Positions 16,655 to 24,466 of a stretch of DNA of 64,000 nt are shown piece by piece (positions within the stretch are counted from its first letter, which is position 1; each line of letters begins with the position of its first letter). This DNA comes from Cohnella thailandensis. GTDB lineage: Bacteria; Bacillota; Bacilli; Paenibacillales; Paenibacillaceae. A model generated the notes under the pieces. The model had not been told where the DNA came from. It did not search any database and saw nothing but the letters and a program-made list of their open reading frames with translations. The DNA lies in assembly GCF_014212135.1 (NCBI RefSeq), contig NZ_JACJVQ010000019.1, positions 542,111 through 606,110 on the forward strand. Reading direction: 5' to 3'. A program made the translations under genes and the position numbers.

Positions 16655-17413
16655 TCAGATCTGGGAGCCCCCTCCGTCGACAGGGAATTCAGCACCGGTC
16701 GTATAGGTGGCCTCAAAGGCTAAAAAGGCTACGGCTTTGGCGACCTCGACCGGATCTCCGAAACGCAGCATGGGGATCTGCTGTTTCATCTGCGCCTCGG
16801 TCTGTTCGGCAGCTTCCTTCGGCATCGACCTCTCTAAGATGCCGGTGTCGATTGGCCCGGGGCTGACCGCGTTGACGCGAATATTTCGCGGCAACAGCTC
16901 GCGGGCCAGGCTGCGCGTCATGGAACGCAGCGCTGCTTTACTGGCTGCGTATGCGCTGATCATCGGGATACCCAATACGTTCGTGATAGAGGTGGTGAGC
17001 ACTACGCCGCTTCCTGCGTTCAGGAATGGAGCAAGTTTCTGCACGGTGAAGTACGGTCCTTTGGCGTTGACGGCAAGCAACTCGTCGTATACTTCTTCGG
17101 GCATCGAATCGAAGGGGACGTAGCGCGTGATGCCGGCGTTAACGAACAGGGCATCGATCGTGCCGAACTCGGCCTTGACCCGGTCGGCCAACTTGTCGAT
17201 ATCCGTCAACGATGCGGCGTCGCTCTGTACCGCTACCGCATTATTGCCGAGTATTTCGCGCGCCGAGTCGAGCGTAGCCTGGGTACGTCCGGTGATCAGA
17301 ACGCGCGCTCCTTCCTCCGCTAGAAGCTTCGCCGTCGCGAGGCCAAGACCGCTGCTCCCTCCCGTGATCACGACGTTCTTGCCTGCATATTTACTTACTG
17401 GATTGTTTTCCAT
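16655..17413 (-). CDS. Short-chain dehydrogenase/reductase (classical)
   Basis: NADP(H)-dependent oxidoreductase with all classical SDR marks: TGGSSGLG, NAG in VNAGITRY, Ser in TTSITN, YAASK, and PGPIDT. The terminal VDGGGSQI is typical. ATG 17413 has GGGAGG at good spacing; TTG 17419 is a weaker alternative. First gene of a three-gene leftward operon that faces a tetR across a palindromic operator. Confidence 0.95.
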   Translation of the reverse strand: MENNPVSKYAGKNVVITGGSSGLGLATAKLLAEEGARVLITGRTQATLDSAREILGNNAVAVQSDAASLTDIDKLADRVKAEFGTIDALFVNAGITRYVPFDSMPEEVYDELLAVNAKGPYFTVQKLAPFLNAGSGVVLTTSITNVLGIPMISAYAASKAALRSMTRSLARELLPRNIRVNAVSPGPIDTGILERSMPKEAAEQTEAQMKQQIPMLRFGDPVEVAKAVAFLAFEATYTTGAEFPVDGGGSQI

Positions 17414-17450
17414 TCTCAACTTCCTCCCTTGGTTTATAACGATTAACCCG

Positions 17451-17474
17451 ACAGTGTAGTAAAACCTACACTGT
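17451..17474. promoter_or_regulatory. Palindromic operator between SDR operon and tetR
   Basis: Perfect 9-bp arms ACAGTGTAG and CTACACTGT around 6 bp. It lies in the divergent gap, 38 bp from the SDR start, and suits a TetR dimer. The adjacent regulator at 17624 is the likely binder. Confidence 0.7.
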
Positions 17475-17623
17475 CTGTGCTAATCTTAGCTAAGAGGTTT
17501 GGGATGTACAACCAGTAAACAAGCGTATTCGTGGCTTATCCGACACACGTGCTTATTTGTTGTCCTTTTTTCCCGAAACGAACGGCTAACCCATATATCC
17601 CAAGAGAGAGGAAGATGCATAAC

Positions 17624-18205
17624 ATGCTCACTCGTACAGAAGATCCCCGTGTGAAACGGACGCGTCAACTATTAATGCAAGCTTTTATGGAATTGCTTGA
17701 GCAGAAGAAAAATGTCTCTTCTATTTCCGTACAAGATATCACGGCTTACGCAACCGTAAATCGCTCCACGTTCTATGCGCATTTTGAAGACAAATTCGCA
17801 TTTCTTGAGAGCTGGATGAGGGAGAAATTCAAAGAGAAGCTGCAGGATGAGCTGCCTAATGCTGCATTATCCGATATAGGAAGCCTGCGAACGCTTATTT
17901 TAATCGTTTACGATTTTCTTTTCTGCACTCGTCCGTATTTGACTTTATCCGATCGTCAGTATGAACCGTTATTTCAGGTCGCGATGCAAAAGGAACTATA
18001 TGACCTATTATTAACCTGGTTAAGTGAACAAGCGGAACCGACCGTTTCACGAGAGACGGTGGAGACTGCCGCTTTGATTGCAAGCTGGGGTATTTTTGGA
18101 TCGGCCGTCGAGTGGAGCAGGCATCCGCAATCTAAATCGGCGGAAGACATGGCAAGAGACGTTTTGGTCGTCGTTGCTGCCGGTTTAGCTCCCGTACTGG
18201 GATAA
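17624..18205 (+). CDS. TetR family regulator (DhaS/YxbF-like C-terminus)
   Basis: N-terminal helix-turn-helix ISVQDITAYATVNRSTFYAHFEDKFAFLE (about 30-58) and a C-terminal domain of the TetR_C type seen in DhaS-like proteins (VETAALIASWGIFGSAVEW). The start is uncertain: ATG 17624 and ATG 17615 share the ribosome binding site GAGAGGAAG, and spacing favours 17624. Divergent from the SDR-MDR-SDR operon, which it likely controls. Confidence 0.9.
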   Translation: MLTRTEDPRVKRTRQLLMQAFMELLEQKKNVSSISVQDITAYATVNRSTFYAHFEDKFAFLESWMREKFKEKLQDELPNAALSDIGSLRTLILIVYDFLFCTRPYLTLSDRQYEPLFQVAMQKELYDLLLTWLSEQAEPTVSRETVETAALIASWGIFGSAVEWSRHPQSKSAEDMARDVLVVVAAGLAPVLG

Positions 18206-18350
18206 TCATTTAGTGTAATCGCAGTCCCTATAATTCCGTATGTTCCTTGACTTGATAAACGAAATAATGCCTATATGTAAAGAATAAAAACAGTTCCCAG
18301 ACGCATACTACAATCCGTTGTCAAATCAGCTTAGGAGGAATCCATCAGAA

Positions 18351-18833
18351 ATGACTTCCAAAAAAGACGAAGTAATAAAATCCGTGGCTCAATCGGGAAT
18401 GGCGGCGGAAATCGCGGAAACGGTAAAAACGGAAGTTGCGAATGAGCTTTCTCCGTTAGAGAATCAGCTTAAACAAATGCAACAGATTTTGTCTCAAGCT
18501 CAGCTGTCCTCGAACCAAAGCTCGAGCTCGGCTTCGTCGGGATCGAAGAGCCAAAATTCGCAACAGCTCAACCAACTGATCGGTCAAATGAACCAATTCA
18601 GCACTGAAATTCAAAACCAACAAAAACAATCCATCCAACAGCTTCAACAGTCTATCCAACAAGCGAATCAAACCCTGAATCAAGCGAATCAAACCGTTCA
18701 ATCTTTTCAAATGTTAAGCCAAATGCAGCAGCTCATCCAGCAATCCCAACAACAAGCCAATCAAATGACGCAACAAAGCTCCGGCTTCCAAAATACGAAC
18801 CAAAGCAACATGAATCAGTCGACGATTCAATAA
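18351..18833 (+). CDS. Gln/Asn/Ser-rich protein of unknown function
   Basis: 160 aa. Residues 1-45 look ordered and helical (DEVIKSVAQSGMAAEIAETV). The rest is low complexity: a poly-Ser/Gln linker, then heptad-like Gln repeats (QQLQQSIQQANQTLNQANQTV) that could form a coiled coil or fibre. No signal peptide and no known family. ATG 18351 follows TAGGAGGAA. It sits upstream of a membrane-anchored coiled-coil gene on the same strand, with a terminator between. A sporulation or surface role is possible but unproven. Confidence 0.7.
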   Translation: MTSKKDEVIKSVAQSGMAAEIAETVKTEVANELSPLENQLKQMQQILSQAQLSSNQSSSSASSGSKSQNSQQLNQLIGQMNQFSTEIQNQQKQSIQQLQQSIQQANQTLNQANQTVQSFQMLSQMQQLIQQSQQQANQMTQQSSGFQNTNQSNMNQSTIQ

Positions 18834-18852
18834 TTCACAAGCGGGGTTGCGT

Positions 18853-18874
18853 AGGGTTACGTAACCCTCTTTTT
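18853..18874 (+). terminator. Terminator after the Gln-rich gene
   Basis: Stem AGGGTTAC / GTAACCCT followed by CTTTTT. The next gene starts 19 bp later, so it may act as an attenuator between the two. Confidence 0.75.
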
Positions 18875-18892
18875 AAAGAAAGGGAATGGCCA

Positions 18893-19684
18893 ATGCTCTT
18901 AACTGTCTCGATCGTGATCTTATTGGCGTTCGCGTTAGCCATCGGAGTCGTTATTCGAAAATCCCATTCTAATAACAACGCCTCCGTTCCCGAACAAACT
19001 CCTTTGCCGTTAAGTCGATGGCAAGCAAAAACGGATATCGAGGCTGCTCTCGAATTTGAAGCGTACGATAAAGAAACAACTTATGACAACATGATAAATT
19101 TCGCGGAACAATACCATAACGATATCGAAAAAGCAAAAAATGAAATTCAATCAGGGCTTATTCATGTTCAAAAAGAAAATCAAATGCACATTAAAAAAGC
19201 AAACGATAAAATGCAGGATTGGATTAAAGATTTATTGCATGCTCAGCGAATTAAGCTACAGGAATTTATTCAACTATCGAACGACAAACTCAAGCAAGAA
19301 ATGAAAAGCGAAATTCAAAGCGCGGAGCAACATATTCAACGCGATTTAAGGATAATGAGACAATTCGTAAAAGAAGAAATTCAAAAGGCGACATTGAAAG
19401 CATCGCCAAAAGGAATGCCAAAAATCATACCAAAAGCAACGTCAAATGCAACAACGGCGGCAGAAACTTCGATAGAGCCTAAAAAAGAAAGCCTCGAAAA
19501 TCAACTAAATACGATCGAAATGACAGAAAATCAACTTCAAATCAATATTTTTAATGAGTTAACAGGTCAATTAGCCGACGCACAAAAAACAATGGCACAA
19601 ATTCATGCTCATCTGGAAATGTTGCAATTGCTTCATGCAATGGAATCCGATTTTAAAAATCAGGCTCTATTCGGACACGAATAG
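18893..19684 (+). CDS. Membrane-anchored coiled-coil protein, unknown
   Basis: 263 aa: one N-terminal transmembrane helix (2-22) then a long charged helical region (about 60-165: KAKNEIQSGLIHVQKEN, SAEQHIQRDLRIMRQFVKEEI). A Pro/Lys-rich linker with GMPKIIPKATSNATT and a last helix follow. The codon choice is more A/T-rich than in neighbours. No family recognised. Start ATG 18893 behind AAGAAAGGG. Its 3' end contains the terminator hairpin used by the opposite cupin gene. Confidence 0.72.
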   Translation: MLLTVSIVILLAFALAIGVVIRKSHSNNNASVPEQTPLPLSRWQAKTDIEAALEFEAYDKETTYDNMINFAEQYHNDIEKAKNEIQSGLIHVQKENQMHIKKANDKMQDWIKDLLHAQRIKLQEFIQLSNDKLKQEMKSEIQSAEQHIQRDLRIMRQFVKEEIQKATLKASPKGMPKIIPKATSNATTAAETSIEPKKESLENQLNTIEMTENQLQINIFNELTGQLADAQKTMAQIHAHLEMLQLLHAMESDFKNQALFGHE

Positions 19685-19688
19685 AGCC
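19663..19688 (-). terminator. Leftward terminator inside the coiled-coil gene end
   Basis: 11-bp perfect stem GGCTCTATTCG / CGAATAGAGCC, followed on the minus strand by TGATTTTTAAAA. It ends the cupin transcript and overlaps the last codons of the opposite gene. Confidence 0.75.
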
Positions 19689-19699
19689 TTGGCTGTTGG

Positions 19700-19721
19700 A
19701 AACTCTAGGCGCCTAGAGTTT
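19700..19721. repeat. Perfect 22-bp palindrome at the cupin stop codon
   Basis: Half-site AAACTCTAGGC directly joined to its complement. It includes the cupin stop codon and lies 12 bp before the terminator stem. Confidence 0.6.
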
Positions 19722-20120
19722 GTTATACTCTTCGTCCGAGACGGGCTCCAGCCATTCCGGCGTACCCGCTGTGATTGCAATATGTTCAAACCAGCTGTCT
19801 TTGGCGGCACCGTGCCAGTGTTTAACGCCGTCATGAATAATGATAACATCGCCGGCTTTTAAGAACTGAGCGGGCTTCCCTTCTTCTTGGTACCAGCCTT
19901 CGCCGCCGGTTACCAATAGAAGTTGGAATCCATTGCGATGAATATGCCAGTTATTCCGGCACCCCGGTTCAAAGGTCACGTTCCCCACCCCAACGTTAAC
20001 TTTAGGATCGGCAACCAAGGTCTTTAGGTAACTTTGTCCCACGAAATATTTGGCGAATGCATCATTCTTCTCGCCCGCAGGGAAAATCACGCCGTTTTTT
20101 ACTTCTTCATGTTTTGCCAC
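19713..20120 (-). CDS. Cupin domain protein
   Basis: 135-aa single-domain cupin. Motif 1 is NNWHIHRNGFQLLLVTGGEG (metal-binding His pair and Glu/Gln position) and motif 2 is GDVIIIHDGVKHWHGA. Cupins of this type occur beside carboxymuconolactone decarboxylase-like genes, as here, where it is third in the CMD-AKR-cupin operon. The start is GTG 20120 behind TGGAGGG. Enzymatic activity not known. Confidence 0.92.
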   Translation of the reverse strand: MAKHEEVKNGVIFPAGEKNDAFAKYFVGQSYLKTLVADPKVNVGVGNVTFEPGCRNNWHIHRNGFQLLLVTGGEGWYQEEGKPAQFLKAGDVIIIHDGVKHWHGAAKDSWFEHIAITAGTPEWLEPVSDEEYNKL

Positions 20121-20142
20121 TTTGCACCCTCCAATTAATAAA

Positions 20143-21012
20143 TCATTTTATTTTATTTTTCTCGCCGAATACAGGAAAGAAGCCATGCTCTCCATAATCT
20201 TGAATAAGCTCCATATTCTTTAAAGCCTCCATATCCGCATCGCCGATTACAAAATCAAGCTTGGCATTGATTCTCATGTGATCCGGATTTGCCGTCTTGG
20301 GAAGGACGACAAGACCCAGCTGGATATCATAACGCAGGCAAAGCTGAGCAACGGACACTCCATACTTATCGGCTATTCCTTTAACTTCTGCATGATCAAG
20401 GATTGCACCGTGAGCAATTGGCGAATAAGCTTCCACCAGAATGTCTTTTTTTCGGCAGAATTCAATGAGCTCTAGAGGAGTATTGCTTACATGCGCCAAT
20501 ATCTGATTGACCATCGGCTTGATCTCGCAGCTAGCAAGAATATTCTCTATATCGTCCTGAAGGAAGTTGGAAAGGCCGATGGCCTTTAGTTTGCCCGTCT
20601 TATAAGCGTCCTCCATTGCTTTCCATACTTCTTTGTTTTCCTCGAAGTAACGGTTATCCTCGCGGAACTCCTTCCATGGCTGCGGGCTATGGATAATTAG
20701 AAGGTCTATATAATCCAGTCTCATTTTTGCTAAAGATTCATCAATCGACTTCGTAACGGCATCATAATTCTTTGCTTCAGCAGCAACCTTCGTCGTAATA
20801 AAAAGCTCTTCCCTTGCGACGCCGCAGGAACGGATTCCTTCTCCTACACCAGCCTCGTTCATATAAGCTTGAGCCGTATCCATATGTCGATATCCGATAG
20901 ATACCGCATCGCGAACGGCCTGTGCCGCTTGTTCATCGTTAAGCAGCCAAGTGCCCAAACCTAATTTCGGAATTTCTACGCCGTTTGATAATTTGATAGT
21001 TTCATTAAACAT
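20143..21012 (-). CDS. Aldo/keto reductase (AKR5-like)
   Basis: 289-aa NADPH-dependent reductase with catalytic D45, Y50, K75 and H108 (MDTAQAY, TTK, IIHSPQPW). Family signatures NGVEIPKLGLGTW and LPKTANPDHMRIN are present. Middle gene of the operon that starts with the CMD-like protein; 13 bp from its neighbour. AAAGGAG ribosome binding site. Confidence 0.95.
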   Translation of the reverse strand: MFNETIKLSNGVEIPKLGLGTWLLNDEQAAQAVRDAVSIGYRHMDTAQAYMNEAGVGEGIRSCGVAREELFITTKVAAEAKNYDAVTKSIDESLAKMRLDYIDLLIIHSPQPWKEFREDNRYFEENKEVWKAMEDAYKTGKLKAIGLSNFLQDDIENILASCEIKPMVNQILAHVSNTPLELIEFCRKKDILVEAYSPIAHGAILDHAEVKGIADKYGVSVAQLCLRYDIQLGLVVLPKTANPDHMRINAKLDFVIGDADMEALKNMELIQDYGEHGFFPVFGEKNKIK

Positions 21013-21025
21013 GTTTTTGTCTCCT

Positions 21026-21784
21026 TTACGCTTGTTCCGGAATCACTTCATTGATGCAAGCTAGGGCATTCAGTGTTCTCGGAAAGCCTATATAGGGCAA
21101 ACAGTGAGTTATGGCGGCAATCAAGGTTTCCTTGTCGTTGCCCACATTCTTGTTGCCCTGCACATGAGCCTTCACTTGCCCTTCCGCGCCGCCGATCGCG
21201 CTTATGATGCACAGGGTCAGCAACTCCCGTGTTTGCAAATGAAGCCCGCCGCGCGTATAGAAATCACCGAAACAGAAAGCAGAAAGAAAGTCCTGGATAT
21301 GTTTTTGGTTAGCTGGAACGCTTTCGCGCATTTTGGCGATAACGTCGCCAAAAATCTCGGTCTGCACGGCTAGTCCCTTGTTAAAACGAGTTTCCTCTGT
21401 AACTCGCGTCTGGTTTTCCAGGGGTAAGGCGATATTTCTTGCTTTGAAAACCTCATTGATCTCGTTAACCGCGTTTAGCGTTTTTGGGAATCCAAGGTAT
21501 GGCGCACACTGGTAAACAGCTTCTTTGATTTCCACCGGCGTAAGTCCGACATTCAGGGCCGCGTCGGCATGTGCCCTGAGCTGAGGCAAGGTTTGGTTAG
21601 CGGCAAGCACCGCCAGGGTGATCAACTCGCGCTGTTTATCGTCCAGGTTGCCTTGATCGAACACCTCGCCAAAAATGAAACGTCCCAGGATATCCTGAAA
21701 GGCAGGATCGGTAGCATAGGCTGCCGGCACTCCGTCGCCGAATAGACGTTTATATGTTTCTTCGCTCTTTTCGATTCGATTCAT
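21026..21784 (-). CDS. Carboxymuconolactone decarboxylase family protein, two domains
   Basis: 252 aa containing two AhpD-like/CMD repeats (about 30-115 and 155-240), each with the pattern RELITLAVLAA... / RELLTLCIISAIGG, HADAALNVGLTP-type and CLPYIGFPRTLNA. The CxxC of AhpD is absent, so peroxidase activity is unlikely. First gene of the CMD-AKR-cupin operon, controlled from promoter copy B opposite a tetR gene. Confidence 0.93.
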   Translation of the reverse strand: MNRIEKSEETYKRLFGDGVPAAYATDPAFQDILGRFIFGEVFDQGNLDDKQRELITLAVLAANQTLPQLRAHADAALNVGLTPVEIKEAVYQCAPYLGFPKTLNAVNEINEVFKARNIALPLENQTRVTEETRFNKGLAVQTEIFGDVIAKMRESVPANQKHIQDFLSAFCFGDFYTRGGLHLQTRELLTLCIISAIGGAEGQVKAHVQGNKNVGNDKETLIAAITHCLPYIGFPRTLNALACINEVIPEQA

Positions 21785-21833
21785 AACGAAACCTCCTGCT
21801 TAAACGGCGTCTTCAAACAAAATGGACATTGAT

Positions 21834-21947
21834 CGTTTAATCAACTCACGTTTATAATTCTATACGGAAGCCGAATGCGTGCAATAATCACTTCTGCGTA
21901 TTGTGTGAATTACTCAACATATCATTCCAAATTGCCGATTATCTCAG
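21834..21947 (-). promoter_or_regulatory. Duplicated promoter/operator region, copy B
   Basis: Homologous to 13020-13133. Leftward promoter GTGCAA (minus TTGCAC, 21879-21884), 16 bp, minus TAGAAT (21857-21862). It shares the half-sites CAACTCAC and GTGAATTA with copy A. The tetR start codon follows 14 bp after the homology ends. Confidence 0.75.
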
Positions 21948-21960
21948 AAGGAGATTTACC

Positions 21961-22506
21961 ATGACGAAAGTGGATCGAAGAGTACTTAAATCTCAAGAAG
22001 CGATTAAGAAGGCTATTCTTGAACTGATGTCCGAAAAAAACTTCGATGATATTACCATCAGGGATATTGCCGACAGGGCCAATGTGAATCGAGGAACCAT
22101 CTATCTCCATTACATGGACAAATATGATTTGCTTGATAAGCTTATCGAAGAACACATCGGCAATCTACGCGAGCTTTGCCATTCTGCGTCCGAGATGACC
22201 TTCCAAGAAGGAAATTATGTCTGGTTCGAGTACTTTGCGGAAAATCACTTGTTTTTTTCAACCATGTTAAACACGAAGAGCGCGGCTTATTTTCGCAGTC
22301 GATTCCTGGATTTAGTCGTCCAAGAGTATAAGGTAGAAGTAAATGTAACCGAAGGGAAAAATAAAGGATTAAGCGAAGAGGTCATTCTTCAATTTTTTGG
22401 AGCGGCGGTCGTGGGCGCAGTGGAATGGTGGTTCAGGAATGGCATGCCCATACCTCCTCTTGTCATGGCAGAACAAACGGGGATTCTGTTAGATCGGAAT
22501 TTTTAA
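21961..22506 (+). CDS. TetR family regulator of the CMD-AKR-cupin operon
   Basis: 181-aa DhaS-like TetR protein. The DNA-binding domain has ITIRDIADRANVNRGTIYLHYMDKYDLLD (about 32-60). The C-terminal region shows the VVGAVEWWFRNGMP motif of the TetR_C_7/8 type. ATG 21961 follows AGAAGGAGA. It faces the CMD operon across copy B of the duplicated region and, since copy A keeps the same half-sites, may also control the DUF2255-AKR operon. Confidence 0.93.
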   Translation: MTKVDRRVLKSQEAIKKAILELMSEKNFDDITIRDIADRANVNRGTIYLHYMDKYDLLDKLIEEHIGNLRELCHSASEMTFQEGNYVWFEYFAENHLFFSTMLNTKSAAYFRSRFLDLVVQEYKVEVNVTEGKNKGLSEEVILQFFGAAVVGAVEWWFRNGMPIPPLVMAEQTGILLDRNF

Positions 22507-22530
22507 TCCCTCCCTCCTTAGATACACGAA

Positions 22531-22560
22531 AAAGGCGCTCCAGATGGAGCACCTTTTTTT
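22531..22560. terminator. Bidirectional terminator
   Basis: Stem AAGGCGCTCCA / TGGAGCACCTT with one mismatch, T-run on both strands. It separates tetR from the convergent copper operon. Confidence 0.85.
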
Positions 22561-22580
22561 CTGTTTATCCTGTGGACTGA

Positions 22581-22907
22581 TTATTTGATAAGCTTATTAA
22601 ACGTGGTCATCAGTTCATCTAACACGTCTCTATCGCCTTCCTCGATTCGTTCAATGACACAGCTTTTTAAATGATGCTCTAGAAGCTGTTTGCCCAATCC
22701 ATTAAGAGCAGACTGGATGGAGGCGATTTGATGCAACACATCGTCGCAATAAGTGTCTTTTTCGATCATTCCCTTTACTCCACGAACTTGCCCTTCGATA
22801 CGATTTAATCGATGAATCAAGCTTTGTTTCGTTTTTTCGGAATGGTGACTTTTACGTTCAGATGTATGATTACATGAGGCAGACTCCTGCGGTGTCGATT
22901 CGTTCAA
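22581..22907 (-). CDS. csoR: Copper-sensing repressor, CsoR type
   Basis: 108-aa all-helical repressor. The Cu(I) ligands follow the CsoR pattern: C54, H79 and C83 (TYCDDVLHQI ... EHHLKSC). The first 25 residues are an extra Cys/His-containing tail. Last gene of the copZ-copA operon, so it should be derepressed with it by copper; CsoR-type operators overlap the copZ promoter. TTG start behind AAAGGAG. Confidence 0.93.
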   Translation of the reverse strand: MNESTPQESASCNHTSERKSHHSEKTKQSLIHRLNRIEGQVRGVKGMIEKDTYCDDVLHQIASIQSALNGLGKQLLEHHLKSCVIERIEEGDRDVLDELMTTFNKLIK

Positions 22908-22926
22908 TTAGATCAACTCCTTTGAA

Positions 22927-23568
22927 TTACACATTAACATCCCCTCTCGCCCTAAGTAAATCCTTAACCCGTTCAAGCGTAATCCGGTCCAAGAATTTGC
23001 TGAACTTTTCTTTCCCCTTTGCATGTCCCTTATAAAATTCTATAATGGCCATAACAGCGGGAATAAGTTGAATTTCCGTTACTCCGGAACTAAGCAACTT
23101 AGCGAAAGAAGGTTTAAGTCCCTTCGGCTCGCCGCCAACATAGATGTCGAATTTATCGCGCATTTTGACGATGCCAATATCCTTGATCAACGGCTCGCTT
23201 GTACCTAACGCGCATCCGGCAAATCCGATTTTAAGCGGAGTCGGAGTCGCTATTCCCGATATTGCTCGATTCAAGCGATTCGCGACTTCAAGTCCCGCGA
23301 TCTCGGCTCCTTTGCAGAAGTTACAAGCGATAAGACTTTTCGTCACGAAGCCCGCTGGATTGATCTCGAGCCCTTGTCGTTCCAGCTGATCTTTGATGGC
23401 ATCTCGCCGAGAGGCGGGCACTTCCGCATAGAGCTGTTTAAAAGGCGTCAGCTCTATTTTCGTGTTAGCCTCAACGACTTTCCCGATCTCAACAAGCTGG
23501 TTCGAAGAAAACAAGCTGCCACCAAGCTGAACCGCTGGACTTATGGCGATTTTCACCGTTTCCCCCAT
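22927..23568 (-). CDS. Nitrite/sulfite reductase-like protein in a copper operon
   Basis: 213 aa with a ferredoxin-like half domain (about 1-65) and the siroheme/4Fe-4S-type domain (75-190) of NirA/CysI relatives, seen in GFVTKSLIACNFCKGAEIAG and LKIGFAGCALGTSEPLIKDI. The cluster ligands are odd: C82, C85 and C119 are present, but the fourth Cys of GCxxxC is replaced by T123. It is translated between a lipoprotein and CsoR in the copper operon. Function unknown; complete reductases are over twice this length. Confidence 0.8.
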   Translation of the reverse strand: MGETVKIAISPAVQLGGSLFSSNQLVEIGKVVEANTKIELTPFKQLYAEVPASRRDAIKDQLERQGLEINPAGFVTKSLIACNFCKGAEIAGLEVANRLNRAISGIATPTPLKIGFAGCALGTSEPLIKDIGIVKMRDKFDIYVGGEPKGLKPSFAKLLSSGVTEIQLIPAVMAIIEFYKGHAKGKEKFSKFLDRITLERVKDLLRARGDVNV

Positions 23569-23598
23569 AAATATCTTCCCTTCCTACGATCTGGATCA

Positions 23599-24438
23599 TC
23601 AATTTACTTCCACGACGAAAGGTACTGTGAACACTTTGCCTCCATGTTGGAACTGACCCCATATCTTATAGATGCCGCTCTTGGGGAAGGACGTCATGAA
23701 TTCCGCCTTCGGCCCCGTCGCTGTCGCATCCATTGGATGAACATGGAGATATTGCTCCGCATCTTCCGATAAAATAACGACATGGCCGACTGCCCCGAGA
23801 TATTGCTCGAGATTACGGATTCCTTCCTTTGTCTGCGCGTCTAGAATGTTAAACGACAAGGTGACTTCTTCGTTTACTTTAGCGCTGCTCATCGTCAGTT
23901 CGATTTCTATTCCATCAACTACTTTGGTTAGGTTTGAATCGGCTTTGATCGTCTCGGCCGCATGGGGTTCGCCCTCCACATTCACCCAATCGCTGAGTAT
24001 GGTGCTCGATCCTCCCTTAGGTACAAAGTCGGCAAAGACCTTGTATTCTCCCCCGCTCGGGAACGTCGTGCCGATAGAGAATTTCCCTTCCCCCTGATAT
24101 TCAGGGTGAATGTGGCTAAAATAGGACAAGTCTTTGCTTATCACGATAAGGTGAAGCAGCTTTTCATGATTTAGTTCGAAATCATTTACGGCATTGCCTG
24201 TTGCGTCGGTAATTTGGATATGAATATTAGATTGTTCGTTTGCCATCACCGCTCCGGATGCAAATGAAAATGCCGCCTGATAGTCGCCTGCCGATTCATT
24301 AGCGGATACGGAGCTCTTTGCTTCATGATTCATGCCGCCGTGGCTATCCGAATGCGCGCTTTCTTTGGAGTTCCCGCAAGCAGACAAAACACCGAAAGCC
24401 ACAACGCCGGTTAACATAATCATCGCTTTCCTTTTCAT
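23599..24438 (-). CDS. Copper-operon lipoprotein with paired HxHP motifs
   Basis: 279-aa lipoprotein (lipobox FGVLSAC) with a His/Met-rich linker (HSDSHGGMNHE). Two similar beta domains follow, each carrying a HxHP motif (SHIHPEYQGEG near 110 and LHVHPMDATA near 230), then a SGGEYKVF / KSGIYKIW strand. The repeats suggest an outward copper-binding scaffold. It is found with CopZA in related Bacilli, but no function is established. Third gene of the operon. Confidence 0.8.
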   Translation of the reverse strand: MKRKAMIMLTGVVAFGVLSACGNSKESAHSDSHGGMNHEAKSSVSANESAGDYQAAFSFASGAVMANEQSNIHIQITDATGNAVNDFELNHEKLLHLIVISKDLSYFSHIHPEYQGEGKFSIGTTFPSGGEYKVFADFVPKGGSSTILSDWVNVEGEPHAAETIKADSNLTKVVDGIEIELTMSSAKVNEEVTLSFNILDAQTKEGIRNLEQYLGAVGHVVILSEDAEQYLHVHPMDATATGPKAEFMTSFPKSGIYKIWGQFQHGGKVFTVPFVVEVN

Positions 24439-24466
24439 ATTGGACCCTCTCCTGTCATTGGTCTAA

